Below are positions 18,132-26,113 of a stretch of 64,000 nt of DNA, in pieces. Under the pieces are notes generated by a model. That model ran no database searches and was not told where the DNA came from. It saw only the letters and a list, made by a program, of their open reading frames with translations. Every line of letters starts with the position of its first letter. Position 1 is the first letter of the stretch. The DNA comes from Sandaracinus sp. (GTDB lineage Bacteria; Myxococcota_A; Polyangia; Polyangiales; Houyiibacteriaceae), in the NCBI GenBank assembly GCA_020633125.1, contig JACKEH010000017.1:1-64000 (forward strand). The letters run 5' to 3'. Both the position numbers and the translations under genes were made by a program.

Positions 18132-18526
18132 TCGTTCGTGCGCTCTCCGAGATCGTCGGCTCGCCCCGCGACGTCAGCGGCGAGACCTGGACCAGCCGTC
18201 GACTCCTGCTCGCGCACGAGGGCATGGGCTTCTCGCTGCACGACACGCTGATCCACGCGGGCACCGAGACCCGCATGCACTACAAGCACCACCTCGAAGC
18301 CGTCTATTGCGTCGAGGGCGAGGGCACACTCGAGGACCTCGAGTCGGGCGTCACGCACGTGATCTCCGCCGGCACGATGTACGCGCTCTCGGGCCACGAG
18401 CGGCACGTGCTGCGGGCGAAGAGCACGATGCGGATGATCTGCGTGTTCAATCCGCCCGTGACGGGGCGCGAGGTGCACGGGGACGACGGCGCGTACCCGG
18501 CGCCCGAAGGAGCGAAGGCGTCGTGA
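18128..18526 (+). CDS. ectC: Ectoine synthase EctC
   Basis: 132 residues, the normal size. A small cupin with the family opening MIVRALSEIVGSPRDVSGETW, the metal/cupin segment HYKHHLEAVYCVEGEG and YALSGHERHVLRAKS. It cyclises N4-acetyl-diaminobutyrate to ectoine. The ATG at 18128 overlaps the ectB stop and the stop overlaps ectD as GTGA, so the four ect genes form one coupled block. Confidence 0.97.
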   Translation: MIVRALSEIVGSPRDVSGETWTSRRLLLAHEGMGFSLHDTLIHAGTETRMHYKHHLEAVYCVEGEGTLEDLESGVTHVISAGTMYALSGHERHVLRAKSTMRMICVFNPPVTGREVHGDDGAYPAPEGAKAS

Positions 18527-19455
18527 ACGCGGAGCCGCAGCCCGCGCGCGTGGGCCGCACCTCGCCCTACCCCTCGCGTCTCCCCGAGGGCTCGTCGGAG
18601 CGTTTCCTTTCGCGCGACGTGCCCACCGTGTGGACCGAAGGTGCCGCCGGCCCGCTCGAAGCGCGCGAGCTCGCGCATTTCGCGAAGGAGGGCTTTCACG
18701 CGTCGCCCTCGTTCTTCGCGCCGGCCGACGTCGCGGCGATGCAGATCGAGCTCGAAGCGCAGCTCGCGTGGGCGCGCGCGAACGCGGACGATCCGCGCGT
18801 CATCCTCGAGCCCGGCAGCGACGCCGTGCGATCGATCTTCGCCGTGCACGAGACCAGCGAACGTTTCGCGGGCCTCGCGCGGGACCCGCGCCTGCTCGGA
18901 TTGGCGCGTCAGATCCTCGGCGACGAGGTCTACTTGCACCAGACCCGCCTGAACTTGAAGCCAGGTTTCGACGGCAAGGAGTTCTGGTGGCACTCGGACT
19001 TCGAGACCTGGCACCACGAAGACGGCATGCCGACGATGCGCTGCTTCTCGTGTGTCGTCGCGCTCTCCGAGATCACCGAGCACAACGGGCCGGTGATGTT
19101 CGTGCCGGGCTCGCACCAGACCTTCGTGAGCTGCGTGGGCGAGACGCCCGACGCGAACCACGAGCGCTCGCTGCGCGCGCAGACGATCGGCGTGCCGAGC
19201 CGTGAGGCGATCGCGACGCTCGTGGAGCGCCACGGCCTCGTCGCGCCGAAAGGTCCCGCGGGCACCGTGATCCTCTTCGACTGCAACCTGATGCACGGGA
19301 GCGGCGGCAACGTCACGCCCTTGCCGCGGCACCATCTCTTCTTCGTCTACAACGCGATGAGCAACCGCGTGGGTCCGCCGTATTCGGCGCGACACCCGCG
19401 ACCGGAGCACATCGCGACGCGGACGAAGATCACGCCGCTCATCGACGCGAGCTGA
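18523..19455 (+). CDS. ectD: Ectoine 5-hydroxylase EctD
   Basis: 310 residues. An Fe(II)/2-oxoglutarate dioxygenase. WWHSDFETWHHEDGMP carries the iron His and Asp (H~157, D~159), and LMHGSGGN supplies the second His (~258). The EctD signature of a substrate and 2-oxoglutarate site spans the first of these motifs. It hydroxylates ectoine to 5-hydroxyectoine, a better desiccation and heat protectant. The GTG start overlaps ectC, and a symporter gene begins two bases after the stop. Confidence 0.96.
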   Translation: MNAEPQPARVGRTSPYPSRLPEGSSERFLSRDVPTVWTEGAAGPLEARELAHFAKEGFHASPSFFAPADVAAMQIELEAQLAWARANADDPRVILEPGSDAVRSIFAVHETSERFAGLARDPRLLGLARQILGDEVYLHQTRLNLKPGFDGKEFWWHSDFETWHHEDGMPTMRCFSCVVALSEITEHNGPVMFVPGSHQTFVSCVGETPDANHERSLRAQTIGVPSREAIATLVERHGLVAPKGPAGTVILFDCNLMHGSGGNVTPLPRHHLFFVYNAMSNRVGPPYSARHPRPEHIATRTKITPLIDAS

Positions 19456-19457
19456 AC

Positions 19458-20885
19458 GTGGCCGCCGCCGTCTTCGTGGTGACGCTGCTGGCGTTCACCC
19501 TCCTCGGCGTGGCGTCCGCGTGGCGCCGCACCGACACCCCACGCGACTACCTCGTCGCCGACCGAAAGGTCCCGGCGTGGCTCGCCGCGCTCTCGGCCGT
19601 CGCGACCAACAACAGCGGCTTCATGTTCGTGGGCCTCATCGGCTTCACGTACGCCTACGGCGTGCAAGCCGTGTGGCTGCAGCTCGGTTGGGTCGTCGGC
19701 GACTTCTTGTGTTGGGTTCGTTTCCATCGCCGCGTGCGCGAACGAAGCGGCGACCTCGACGCCAACGGGGTGCCGACCTTGCTGGCGACGGACGAGAACG
19801 GTCGCCGAGATCCCGTGATCGCGGGCGTCGCGGCGTTGCTCACGTTCTTCTTCTTGGCCGGCTACGCCGCCGCCCAGCTCAAGGCCGGCAGCACCGCGCT
19901 GCACGCGCTCTTCGGATGGGACGCGCGCGTCGGCGCAGTCCTCGGCGCCGTCGTCGTCGTGCTCTATTCGTTCTCGGGTGGGCTTCGCGCGTCGATCTGG
20001 ACCGACGCCGCGCAATCGTTCGTGATGCTCTTCGCGATGATCGCGCTGCTGATCGCGGCGACGTCGCGGCTGCCGCTCGGAGAGCTCTTCGACGCGCTTC
20101 GCGCCGAAGATCCCATGCTCGTGGAATGGATGCCGCGCGAAGGCTTGGCCTTCGGCTTCCCGCTCTACCTGCTCGGCTTCGTCTTCGGGGGGCTCGGTGT
20201 GCTCGGCCAGCCGCACATCCTCGTGCGCACCATGAGCCTCGACGATCCCGCGAACGTGCCCAAGGCGCGCGTGATCTACTTCGCGTGGTTCGTGCCGTTC
20301 TCGATCGCGGCGGTCGTCGTCGGGCTCTACGCGCGGGTCGTGCCGCTCGAGCTCGTGAGCGAAGGCGCCAACGTCCCGATCGGCGAGCTCGCGATGCCGG
20401 CGCTCGCCTCGGTGCTCTTGCCGGACGCGCTGGTCGGCCTCGCGCTCGCGGGCCTCTTCGCGGCGACGATCAGCACCGCGGACTCGCAGCTGCTCTCGTG
20501 CTCGGCCGCGGTGACGCAAGACCTCGTCCCGCGCTGGCGCGAGAGCTACCTCGCCGGAAAGCTCGCGACCCTCACGGTCGGGGCGCTCGCGTTGTTCCTC
20601 GCGCTCCGCGCCAACGAAGGTGTGTTCGCGCTCGTGCTGATGGCGTGGTCGGCGCTCGGTGCGAGCCTCGGTCCGTTGCTCGTGCTTCGGCTCGCGGGCC
20701 GACCGGTCGCGCGACCGACCGCGCTCGCGATGATGGCGGCCGGTGTCGTCACGGTCTTCGCGTGGAGCGGGCTCGGCCTCTCGGGCGCGGTCTTCGAGCT
20801 GCTGCCGGGCATGGCGGCCGCGTTCGTGGCCTACGGGCTCGCACCGCTCTTGTGGCGACCGGCGCGCGCGGAGGCGGCCCAGTGA
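19458..20885 (+). CDS. Sodium:solute symporter family transporter
   Basis: 475 residues with about 12-13 membrane helices. The segment DYLVADRKVPAWLAALSAVATNNSGFMFVG is the N-terminal SSS signature, and SGGLRASIWTDAAQSFVML is the conserved helix-5/6 region of PutP-like proteins. These carriers couple Na+ influx to uptake of proline, betaine or related solutes. Its place two bases after ectD suggests uptake or recovery of ectoine or hydroxyectoine, but the substrate is inferred from context only. The start is GTG 19458. Confidence 0.88.
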   Translation: MAAAVFVVTLLAFTLLGVASAWRRTDTPRDYLVADRKVPAWLAALSAVATNNSGFMFVGLIGFTYAYGVQAVWLQLGWVVGDFLCWVRFHRRVRERSGDLDANGVPTLLATDENGRRDPVIAGVAALLTFFFLAGYAAAQLKAGSTALHALFGWDARVGAVLGAVVVVLYSFSGGLRASIWTDAAQSFVMLFAMIALLIAATSRLPLGELFDALRAEDPMLVEWMPREGLAFGFPLYLLGFVFGGLGVLGQPHILVRTMSLDDPANVPKARVIYFAWFVPFSIAAVVVGLYARVVPLELVSEGANVPIGELAMPALASVLLPDALVGLALAGLFAATISTADSQLLSCSAAVTQDLVPRWRESYLAGKLATLTVGALALFLALRANEGVFALVLMAWSALGASLGPLLVLRLAGRPVARPTALAMMAAGVVTVFAWSGLGLSGAVFELLPGMAAAFVAYGLAPLLWRPARAEAAQ

Positions 20886-20910
20886 CGAAGGCTCCGAGGA
20901 AGGAGAAGCC

Positions 20911-21537
20911 GTGAGCTGGACGTCGTTCCTCGGGGTCTTCGTGCCGCTGCTCGCGATCACGAACGTGCTGCCGGTCTTGCCGGTCACGCTCTCGATCCTC
21001 GAGGACGTGCCGGAGAGCGAACGTCCGCAGGCGACGCGCCGGGCGCTCACGACGGTGCTCGTGGTCGGCATCTCGGTCGCCATCGCGGGCGGCGCGCTCT
21101 TGCGGTGGTGGGGCCTCACGACGGAAGACCTCCGGATCGCCGGCGGACTCGTGCTGCTCATCTTCGCGATTCACGATCTGCTCTTCTCGCAGATGGAGCG
21201 AAAGAGCCGCGCCAAGGCGCTCGACGAATCGATCGACGACGACCTCGGCAACGCGCACGAGCTCTCGATCGTGCCGCTCGGAGTCCCGATCCTGCTCGGT
21301 CCCGCGGGCATGACGGCGCTGCTCGTCTTCGGGGAGACACGCGGCATCGTTCCCACGCTGCTCGCGTTCCTGGCGAACTTCGCGATCAACGCCGCGCTCT
21401 TGTTGAACGCGGGGCTCGTTCGCCGCGTCTTCGGCCGCGCCGTGGTGCGTGCGACCGGCAAGGTGATGAGCCTCGTCTTGGCCGCGCTCGCGGTCTCCAT
21501 GCTCCGCACCGGCATCGAGGCGACGCTGGGTGGCTGA
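20911..21537 (+). CDS. MarC/UPF0056 family inner-membrane protein
   Basis: 208 residues with six predicted helices; family features are PLLAITNVLPVLPVTLSIL at the start, the HELSIVPLGVPILLGPAGMTALL segment mid-protein and the closing RTGIEATLGG helix. The family has no settled biochemical role, though some members affect multidrug phenotypes or solute movement. GGAGAAGCC precedes the GTG start. It is 25 bases behind the symporter and its stop meets the possible upstream start of the MarR gene. MarC in an ectoine operon is not standard, and a role in osmolyte movement is speculation. Confidence 0.85.
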   Translation: MSWTSFLGVFVPLLAITNVLPVLPVTLSILEDVPESERPQATRRALTTVLVVGISVAIAGGALLRWWGLTTEDLRIAGGLVLLIFAIHDLLFSQMERKSRAKALDESIDDDLGNAHELSIVPLGVPILLGPAGMTALLVFGETRGIVPTLLAFLANFAINAALLLNAGLVRRVFGRAVVRATGKVMSLVLAALAVSMLRTGIEATLGG

Positions 21538-21622
21538 GTTGGCAGTGGACGGGGGCAGCCTGACGACCTACCGGGACCCCGGTGACGAATCGACACGCCG
21601 CTGCTACAACGGCCGCCGAGCC

Positions 21623-22147
21623 GTGACGAGTCGCTTCGAAGAGTCCATCTTGGTCTCCCTACGGCGCATGGCCCGCGCGGTCGACCTACACAGCCGTCAG
21701 CTCGCGAAAGAACACGAGCTGACGGGCCCACAGCTCGTCTGCCTGCGCTACGTGCAAGGACACGACGGCGTGACGCCCAAATCGCTCGCGACGGCCGTCT
21801 CCCTGAGTCAGGCCACCGTGACGGGCATTCTCGACCGCCTCGAGCGGCGAGGCCTGGTGTCACGCATGCGTTCGACCATCGACAAGCGTGTGGTGCACCT
21901 GGCGGTGACCGACGCGGGACGCGAGCTCGTGGCCGAGGCCCCCTCGCCTCTCTCCGAAGCCTTTCGTGCCCGCTTGGCCGCTCTACCGGACGGCGAACAA
22001 GGCATGATCGATTGGGTGCTGCGACGGATGGTCGAGATGATGGAAGCGACCGACGTGGACGCCTCTCCAATCCTCACGACCGGCGACGTGACGGCCGACC
22101 ACGACGAAGTCGCGCGCTTCTTGGACCCGAAGAAGGAACGCGACTGA
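21623..22147 (+). CDS. ectR: MarR-family transcriptional regulator, EctR-like
   Basis: 174 residues from GTG 21623, the length usual for EctR. A start at 21530, overlapping the marC stop, would add 31 residues of non-conserved sequence and is less likely. The protein opens with RFEESILVSLRRMARAVDLHSRQLAKEHELTGPQL, and the DLHSRQL motif is typical of EctR proteins. The winged helix (TPKSLATAVSLSQATVTGILDRLERRGLVSRMRS) and DKRVVHLAVTD wing follow. A 6-bp palindrome ACCGGG-AC-CCCGGT at 21570-21583, just upstream of this start, could be an autoregulatory site. By analogy it represses the ectoine operon at low salt; the palindrome at 14967 is the likely operator. Confidence 0.85.
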   Translation: MTSRFEESILVSLRRMARAVDLHSRQLAKEHELTGPQLVCLRYVQGHDGVTPKSLATAVSLSQATVTGILDRLERRGLVSRMRSTIDKRVVHLAVTDAGRELVAEAPSPLSEAFRARLAALPDGEQGMIDWVLRRMVEMMEATDVDASPILTTGDVTADHDEVARFLDPKKERD

Positions 22148-22161
22148 CGAAGCGCGTGGAC

Positions 22162-22269
22162 GAGCGCGCTCCCTCCCCAATCGGCCAAGCCGGATTGGGA
22201 CCCCTCCCACCACCGAGCGCCGCGACCATTCGCACGGATTTCGATCCGTGCCAGTGGTGGGCGCTCTCA
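22162..22269 (-). repeat. Dispersed composite-palindrome element, copy 1 (left end truncated)
   Basis: From the minus-strand gene's point of view, the element begins TGAGAGC at the stop codon (22267-22269). Two hairpins follow: GCACGGAT-TTCG-ATCCGTGC (22232-22251), then CCCAATC/GGC against GCC/GGATTGGG (22176-22199) with one bulge. A CCTCCCACCACC linker separates them. The G/C-rich left hairpin of full copies is reduced to GAGCGCGCTC. The element lies between the convergent ectR and lipoprotein genes, so it may also serve as a terminator for both. Confidence 0.85.
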
Positions 22270-23433
22270 GAGACAGGGTTCCATGACGAACCCGTCTGCT
22301 TCGACGTCGCCGAAGATCGCGCGGTAGCCCGTGAACCCGACCGCGATGCTCACCGCGTTGCACTCGAGGCCCGGCCCCGTCGACGAAGGATCGCTACGCA
22401 GGTCGCGTGCGTTCTCGAGGGTCACGTTGAGCGCCGCGACCGCCACCGGCTCGATGCAGAAGCTGTCGATGAGCGAGCTGCGAAGGTCGTCGACCCCGAA
22501 GCGCCCGTGCAACGAGGCGTTCTCGAGACGGTTCCCGTCGTCGGAGATTCGGCCCACGATGCTCGCGTCCGTGAGTCGCAGCGTGAAGTTTCGGGTGTCG
22601 CCGTTCGGCAAGACGATGTTCTCGCGGTCCGGCAGGCGGAACACGAGCATGCGGTTGGCGATGTAAGCCGCGTCGTCGAGCAAGAGTGGCTCGCCCGTGA
22701 TGCGGAAGTTCGATTCCGACACGCTCCACACGTCCAAGCCATCTTCCCAGCTCGGCGTGGTCGCCATGTCCGCGCGTCGAAGCGCCACGGTCTGCGCGAG
22801 CGTCGCGCGCACGGCGCCGTCGTCGTCTTCCCCGTTCCAGCCTTCGATGCGCACGATGAAGGTGTTCCCTTCCTCCATGTTGCGCGCCGTGTCCGTGGGG
22901 TAGTCCGGTTCGAACGAGAGGATGGCCGGCAACACGATCCGTCCGATCATGTTGTCTTGGCCTTCCGGCCCGTCGGTCATCGCGGACGCCACGTTGCACT
23001 CGTTCGACGGGGTGCTGTCGGGCGTGCATTCGCCGTCGAGGTCGTACGCCACCTCGTACCAGAGGTCGCCGGATTGATCGATGATGGGGTCCTTCATCGC
23101 AAAGGAGATCGTCATGTCGCCGCCGGCCGCCGCGGGACGCGGAGGAGGCACCCGGCCACACGCCGGCTCGGCATCCACCCCGGTGTCCTCGAGGCCGCCG
23201 TCGAGCTCACCGCCGCCGTCGTTCGGCCCGGCGTCGACGTCGGCCCCTCCGTCGAACCCAGCGTCGCGTTCGGTGCGCCCCGAGTCGATGCGGTTGAGGA
23301 ACGCCGGATCGTAGACGTCGCAGCCGAGCCCACAAACGACGCTCAACCAGAGCAAGCTCCGGAGTCGATGCGACGCGTACGCTTCACGATCGGACGTCGG
23401 GCGATTCGCCTCGCACGCCTGCTCATTGCGCAT
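22267..23433 (-). CDS. Lipoprotein with Asp/Gly-rich linker, last gene of a kinase operon
   Basis: 388 residues from ATG 23433, with GGAG seven bases upstream; this start overlaps the kinase stop by 11 bases. A longer start at 23454 is possible. The lipobox is CGLGC after a short hydrophobic core, then a linker rich in Asp, Gly and Ala (DAGFDGGADVDAGPNDGGG) typical of myxobacterial surface lipoproteins. The globular part is beta-rich with no motif I know (DPIIDQSGDLWYEVAYD, then SFCIEPVAVAALNV). Coupling to a kinase and a TPR/PEGA-like protein suggests a sensory or envelope-stress module. The stop codon lies in repeat element copy 1. Confidence 0.8.
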   Translation of the reverse strand: MRNEQACEANRPTSDREAYASHRLRSLLWLSVVCGLGCDVYDPAFLNRIDSGRTERDAGFDGGADVDAGPNDGGGELDGGLEDTGVDAEPACGRVPPPRPAAAGGDMTISFAMKDPIIDQSGDLWYEVAYDLDGECTPDSTPSNECNVASAMTDGPEGQDNMIGRIVLPAILSFEPDYPTDTARNMEEGNTFIVRIEGWNGEDDDGAVRATLAQTVALRRADMATTPSWEDGLDVWSVSESNFRITGEPLLLDDAAYIANRMLVFRLPDRENIVLPNGDTRNFTLRLTDASIVGRISDDGNRLENASLHGRFGVDDLRSSLIDSFCIEPVAVAALNVTLENARDLRSDPSSTGPGLECNAVSIAVGFTGYRAIFGDVEADGFVMEPCL

Positions 23434-25075
23434 ACGGGTTCTCCAACACGTCATCCTCACGCATCGTGGCCATCGTGGGCGGAGGCGGGGAAGGTGCCAT
23501 CGTCGGCTCGGCCACGGTCGGCGCCGTCGGCGGTACCACCGGACGAGGCCGACGACGGGTCCGTGCGTCGGGCTCCGGTTCGGCCGTCGCCGCAGGCGTG
23601 CTCGGTTCGGTCATCGACGGAGCCGGCTCGTCGTTCGCTTCCGCGACGTCGGTGGCGTTCGCGACACCGACTTCTCCATGCGGTTCGGCCCCACTCGGTT
23701 CGGCCGCACTCGGTTCGGCCCCACTCGGTTCGGCCGCACTCGGCTCGCCCGCATTCGGCTCGCCCGCACTCGGCTCGGCCGCACTCGATTCCGTGGGGGC
23801 CGACGCGACCGCGGGCTGACGCGGCGTGGCGATGACGGTCATCGGCGGCGCTTCGGGGGCACCGCGCCCGAAGAGGTAGGCGCCGAGCCCGACCACGACC
23901 AGGAGCAGACCGACCACCGCGACCTGCCAAATCACGGGAGAGGTCGCACGGGCGGGAATCGCCGTACCCGTGGTCGAGCTCTCACTCGCCGAATACGGCG
24001 GCGCGCTCTGCGGAAGCGCTCCGCCGTCGTCGGCAAGCTTGACTGCGACTTCGACCGACGCGCGCTGCTGTTCGAGCTTCGGCCCGAGCACGGCCTTCAT
24101 CAACGACGTCACGTGCTCCGGTCGTGCCATGCCACCGACTGCGGCGGCCGCACGCTCGAGGTCGGCACGAAACTCGGTGGCGGTTTGGTAGCGCTCGTCC
24201 GGATCCCGAGCGAGCCCCTTGAGCGTCACGGCGTCGAGTGGCGCGAGCTCGGGCCGAACGTCCGACGGCTTCGGGATTGGAGCGTCGAGCACCTTGCGCA
24301 CGGTGTCGATGTCGTCCTCGCCCTTGAAGAGGCGACGGCCGGTCAGAGACTCCCAGAGCACGACCGCCGTGGCGAAGAGGTCGCCTCGCAAGTCGTCGAT
24401 GCGTTGTCCGCCTTTGCCGAAGCGCTCGGGCGGCATGTACGCGAGCTTGCCCTTGAGCTGACCGGTCTTGGTCGAGGAGACACGTCCCTCAGCCTTCGCG
24501 ATGCCGAAGTCGGTGATGCGCGCGATTCCGTCCGTCCCGACCAGCACGTTGTGCGGCGAGACGTCACGATGCACGACACCGAGGTTCTGGCCGTTCTCAC
24601 CGACCAGGTCGTGGGCGGCACCGAGGCCCGCGAGCGTGTCGCTCACGATGCGAACGACGACGGGCACGGCCACACGGGCGTTCTTCTTGTGAGCCGCCCG
24701 CAAGATCTGCGAGAGGTCCATGCCCTCGACGTAGTCCATCACGAGGAAGGTGCCGTGCGTCGGATCTTCGCCCACGTCGGTGACCGGGATGACGTTCGGA
24801 TGGCGAATGCGGGCGGCGAGGCGCGCTTCGTCGAGGAACATCGCGCGAATGTTCGGGTCCTCGGAGAGGTGCGGGTGAAGCACCTTGATCGCGACGCGGC
24901 GATCGAAGCCGGCGACCGCGTGAATGCGACCGAGGTAGACCGTGGCCATGCCGCCGGCCGCGAGCTTCGCGAGCAACTGGTAGCGACCCAGGTACGCGCT
25001 CGGCAACCCACCCGCCCCGGTCGTCACCGGGCTGATGGCTTGCAACGAGCTGGTCGGACCTCCGGACACACTCAC
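23423..25075 (-). CDS. Membrane-tethered Ser/Thr protein kinase with a PEP-repeat tail
   Basis: 550 residues. The kinase domain (~30-310) has AAGGMATVYLGR glycine loop, VAIKVL lysine, HRDVSPHN catalytic loop, ITDFGIAK metal site and GKLAYMPPER. In the catalytic loop the usual HRD-x-K lysine is Ser; this is a common myxobacterial variant that keeps the Asp and Asn. One membrane helix (VIWQVAVVGLLLVVVGLGAYL, ~375-395) follows. The outside part is low-complexity: imperfect five-residue units of Ser-Ala/Gly-Ala/Gly-Glu-Pro, encoded by a 15-bp minisatellite near 23690-23790, then a Pro-rich tail. The GTG start overlaps the preceding gene's stop as GTGA. Confidence 0.9.
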   Translation of the reverse strand: MSVSGGPTSSLQAISPVTTGAGGLPSAYLGRYQLLAKLAAGGMATVYLGRIHAVAGFDRRVAIKVLHPHLSEDPNIRAMFLDEARLAARIRHPNVIPVTDVGEDPTHGTFLVMDYVEGMDLSQILRAAHKKNARVAVPVVVRIVSDTLAGLGAAHDLVGENGQNLGVVHRDVSPHNVLVGTDGIARITDFGIAKAEGRVSSTKTGQLKGKLAYMPPERFGKGGQRIDDLRGDLFATAVVLWESLTGRRLFKGEDDIDTVRKVLDAPIPKPSDVRPELAPLDAVTLKGLARDPDERYQTATEFRADLERAAAAVGGMARPEHVTSLMKAVLGPKLEQQRASVEVAVKLADDGGALPQSAPPYSASESSTTGTAIPARATSPVIWQVAVVGLLLVVVGLGAYLFGRGAPEAPPMTVIATPRQPAVASAPTESSAAEPSAGEPNAGEPSAAEPSGAEPSAAEPSGAEPHGEVGVANATDVAEANDEPAPSMTEPSTPAATAEPEPDARTRRRPRPVVPPTAPTVAEPTMAPSPPPPTMATMREDDVLENPYAQ

Positions 25076-26055
25076 AGACGACCTCGCACGTAGAGCATCG
25101 CTCCGTCGGTGGCAGGTGACACGCCGAAGGACGTGCTCGTGTCCTCCGGATCGCCTTCGAAGTCGGTGAAGAACGCCGAGAGCAAGGCCAGAAACGCCAT
25201 TCCTGCGGTCGCGCCGAGGAGCGCGTTGGTGCGACGCTCTTTCTTCTGACCCTCCTGGTAGCGTTCCTCCGATGGATTCGTCTCGTACGCGTCCACGCCC
25301 GAGACCGTGTCGACGCCCGACCAGATGGTCACGCCACCGAGCGCGGCCGTCAGGCCGAGACCCGTCCAGAACACCGCCGGGGGCAGGACACGCACCCCAC
25401 GGTCCCTCGTGGTCAACGGGGGCGGCGTGCCATCCGGCGTCGTCTCGGTCAGCGAGACGCCCTCGGGAGTCTCGATCTCGAGCACTACCTGCTCCGCACG
25501 AGCGGCTTGCGCGCGACGCTCGACTCGCACGTCACCGAAGAACGCGACCACGGCGTGGTCGACGTCGGGCGTGAGGTAGGCGCCACGTGTCGCGAGCAGC
25601 CGACCGTCCACCTCGATCACACAGCCCTCGCATTGCACCGTCAGGAGCACCGACGTGCGGCCGGCTTCTTCGACGACTTGAGAGACCAGCTCGGCGGCTC
25701 CCGCGTCGTCGGGGTATTCCTCCGCGAGCAGGATGGCGAGCGTTCCGGCGCGTGTGAGATCGCCTGCACGCTGGTACGAACGAATCGCCTGAACCAACGC
25801 GGCACGCGCGGGGGCGAGGCGGTACGCGCTCATGAACCACTGTCCGGCCTGCCCGTACTGACCCGCGACGTAGAGCGAGGCCGCGCGGTCGTAGGCCTGC
25901 GCGGCCGCCTGTCGGTTCTGAACGACGTCACCCGTCGCCACGCGGTCGGAAGCCTCCGCGTTCGTCGACGTCGCAGCGTCCTGCGCCCGAACGGGCGAAG
26001 CCACGAGGAAGGTCAGCAGCGCGAAGGAGAAAAGCCGCACCGGCAGAGGATACAC
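25072..26055 (-). CDS. Secreted TPR/PEGA-like protein with C-terminal membrane helices
   Basis: 327 residues from GTG 26055; GTG 26040 (322 residues) would start straight at the signal peptide and is an equal candidate. After a signal peptide ending VRAQ, residues ~45-115 look like TPR helices (AYDRAASLYVAGQYGQAGQWF... AIRSYQRAGDLTRAGTLAILL). A PEGA-like strand region follows (VLLTVQCEGCVIEVDGRLL... GAYLTPDVDHAV), which carries a Cys pair. Two membrane helices close the protein (~225-245 and ~285-305). It is coupled by GTGA to the kinase and is probably its sensor or partner in the envelope. Confidence 0.8.
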   Translation of the reverse strand: MYPLPVRLFSFALLTFLVASPVRAQDAATSTNAEASDRVATGDVVQNRQAAAQAYDRAASLYVAGQYGQAGQWFMSAYRLAPARAALVQAIRSYQRAGDLTRAGTLAILLAEEYPDDAGAAELVSQVVEEAGRTSVLLTVQCEGCVIEVDGRLLATRGAYLTPDVDHAVVAFFGDVRVERRAQAARAEQVVLEIETPEGVSLTETTPDGTPPPLTTRDRGVRVLPPAVFWTGLGLTAALGGVTIWSGVDTVSGVDAYETNPSEERYQEGQKKERRTNALLGATAGMAFLALLSAFFTDFEGDPEDTSTSFGVSPATDGAMLYVRGRL

Positions 26056-26113
26056 GGAGTGAGGGCGGTTCGTCGCGGTTTGGACAGGAAGACACGGACG
26101 TGGGGGGACGTCC

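Noticed and set aside
20882..20914. Ten-codon frame GTG...TGA bridging the symporter stop and the MarC start
   Set aside because: Too short, no ribosome site of its own, and better explained as the MarC leader sequence with its Shine-Dalgarno.
21530..21622. Upstream start for the EctR-like gene overlapping the marC stop
   Set aside because: The added 31 residues have no similarity to MarR proteins, and a palindrome within the region suggests it is regulatory rather than coding.
22162..22269. Composite element considered as an insertion sequence or attachment site
   Set aside because: No transposase or integrase in the window, no target-site duplication seen, and internal hairpins dominate. 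A non-autonomous (MITE-like) origin cannot be excluded.
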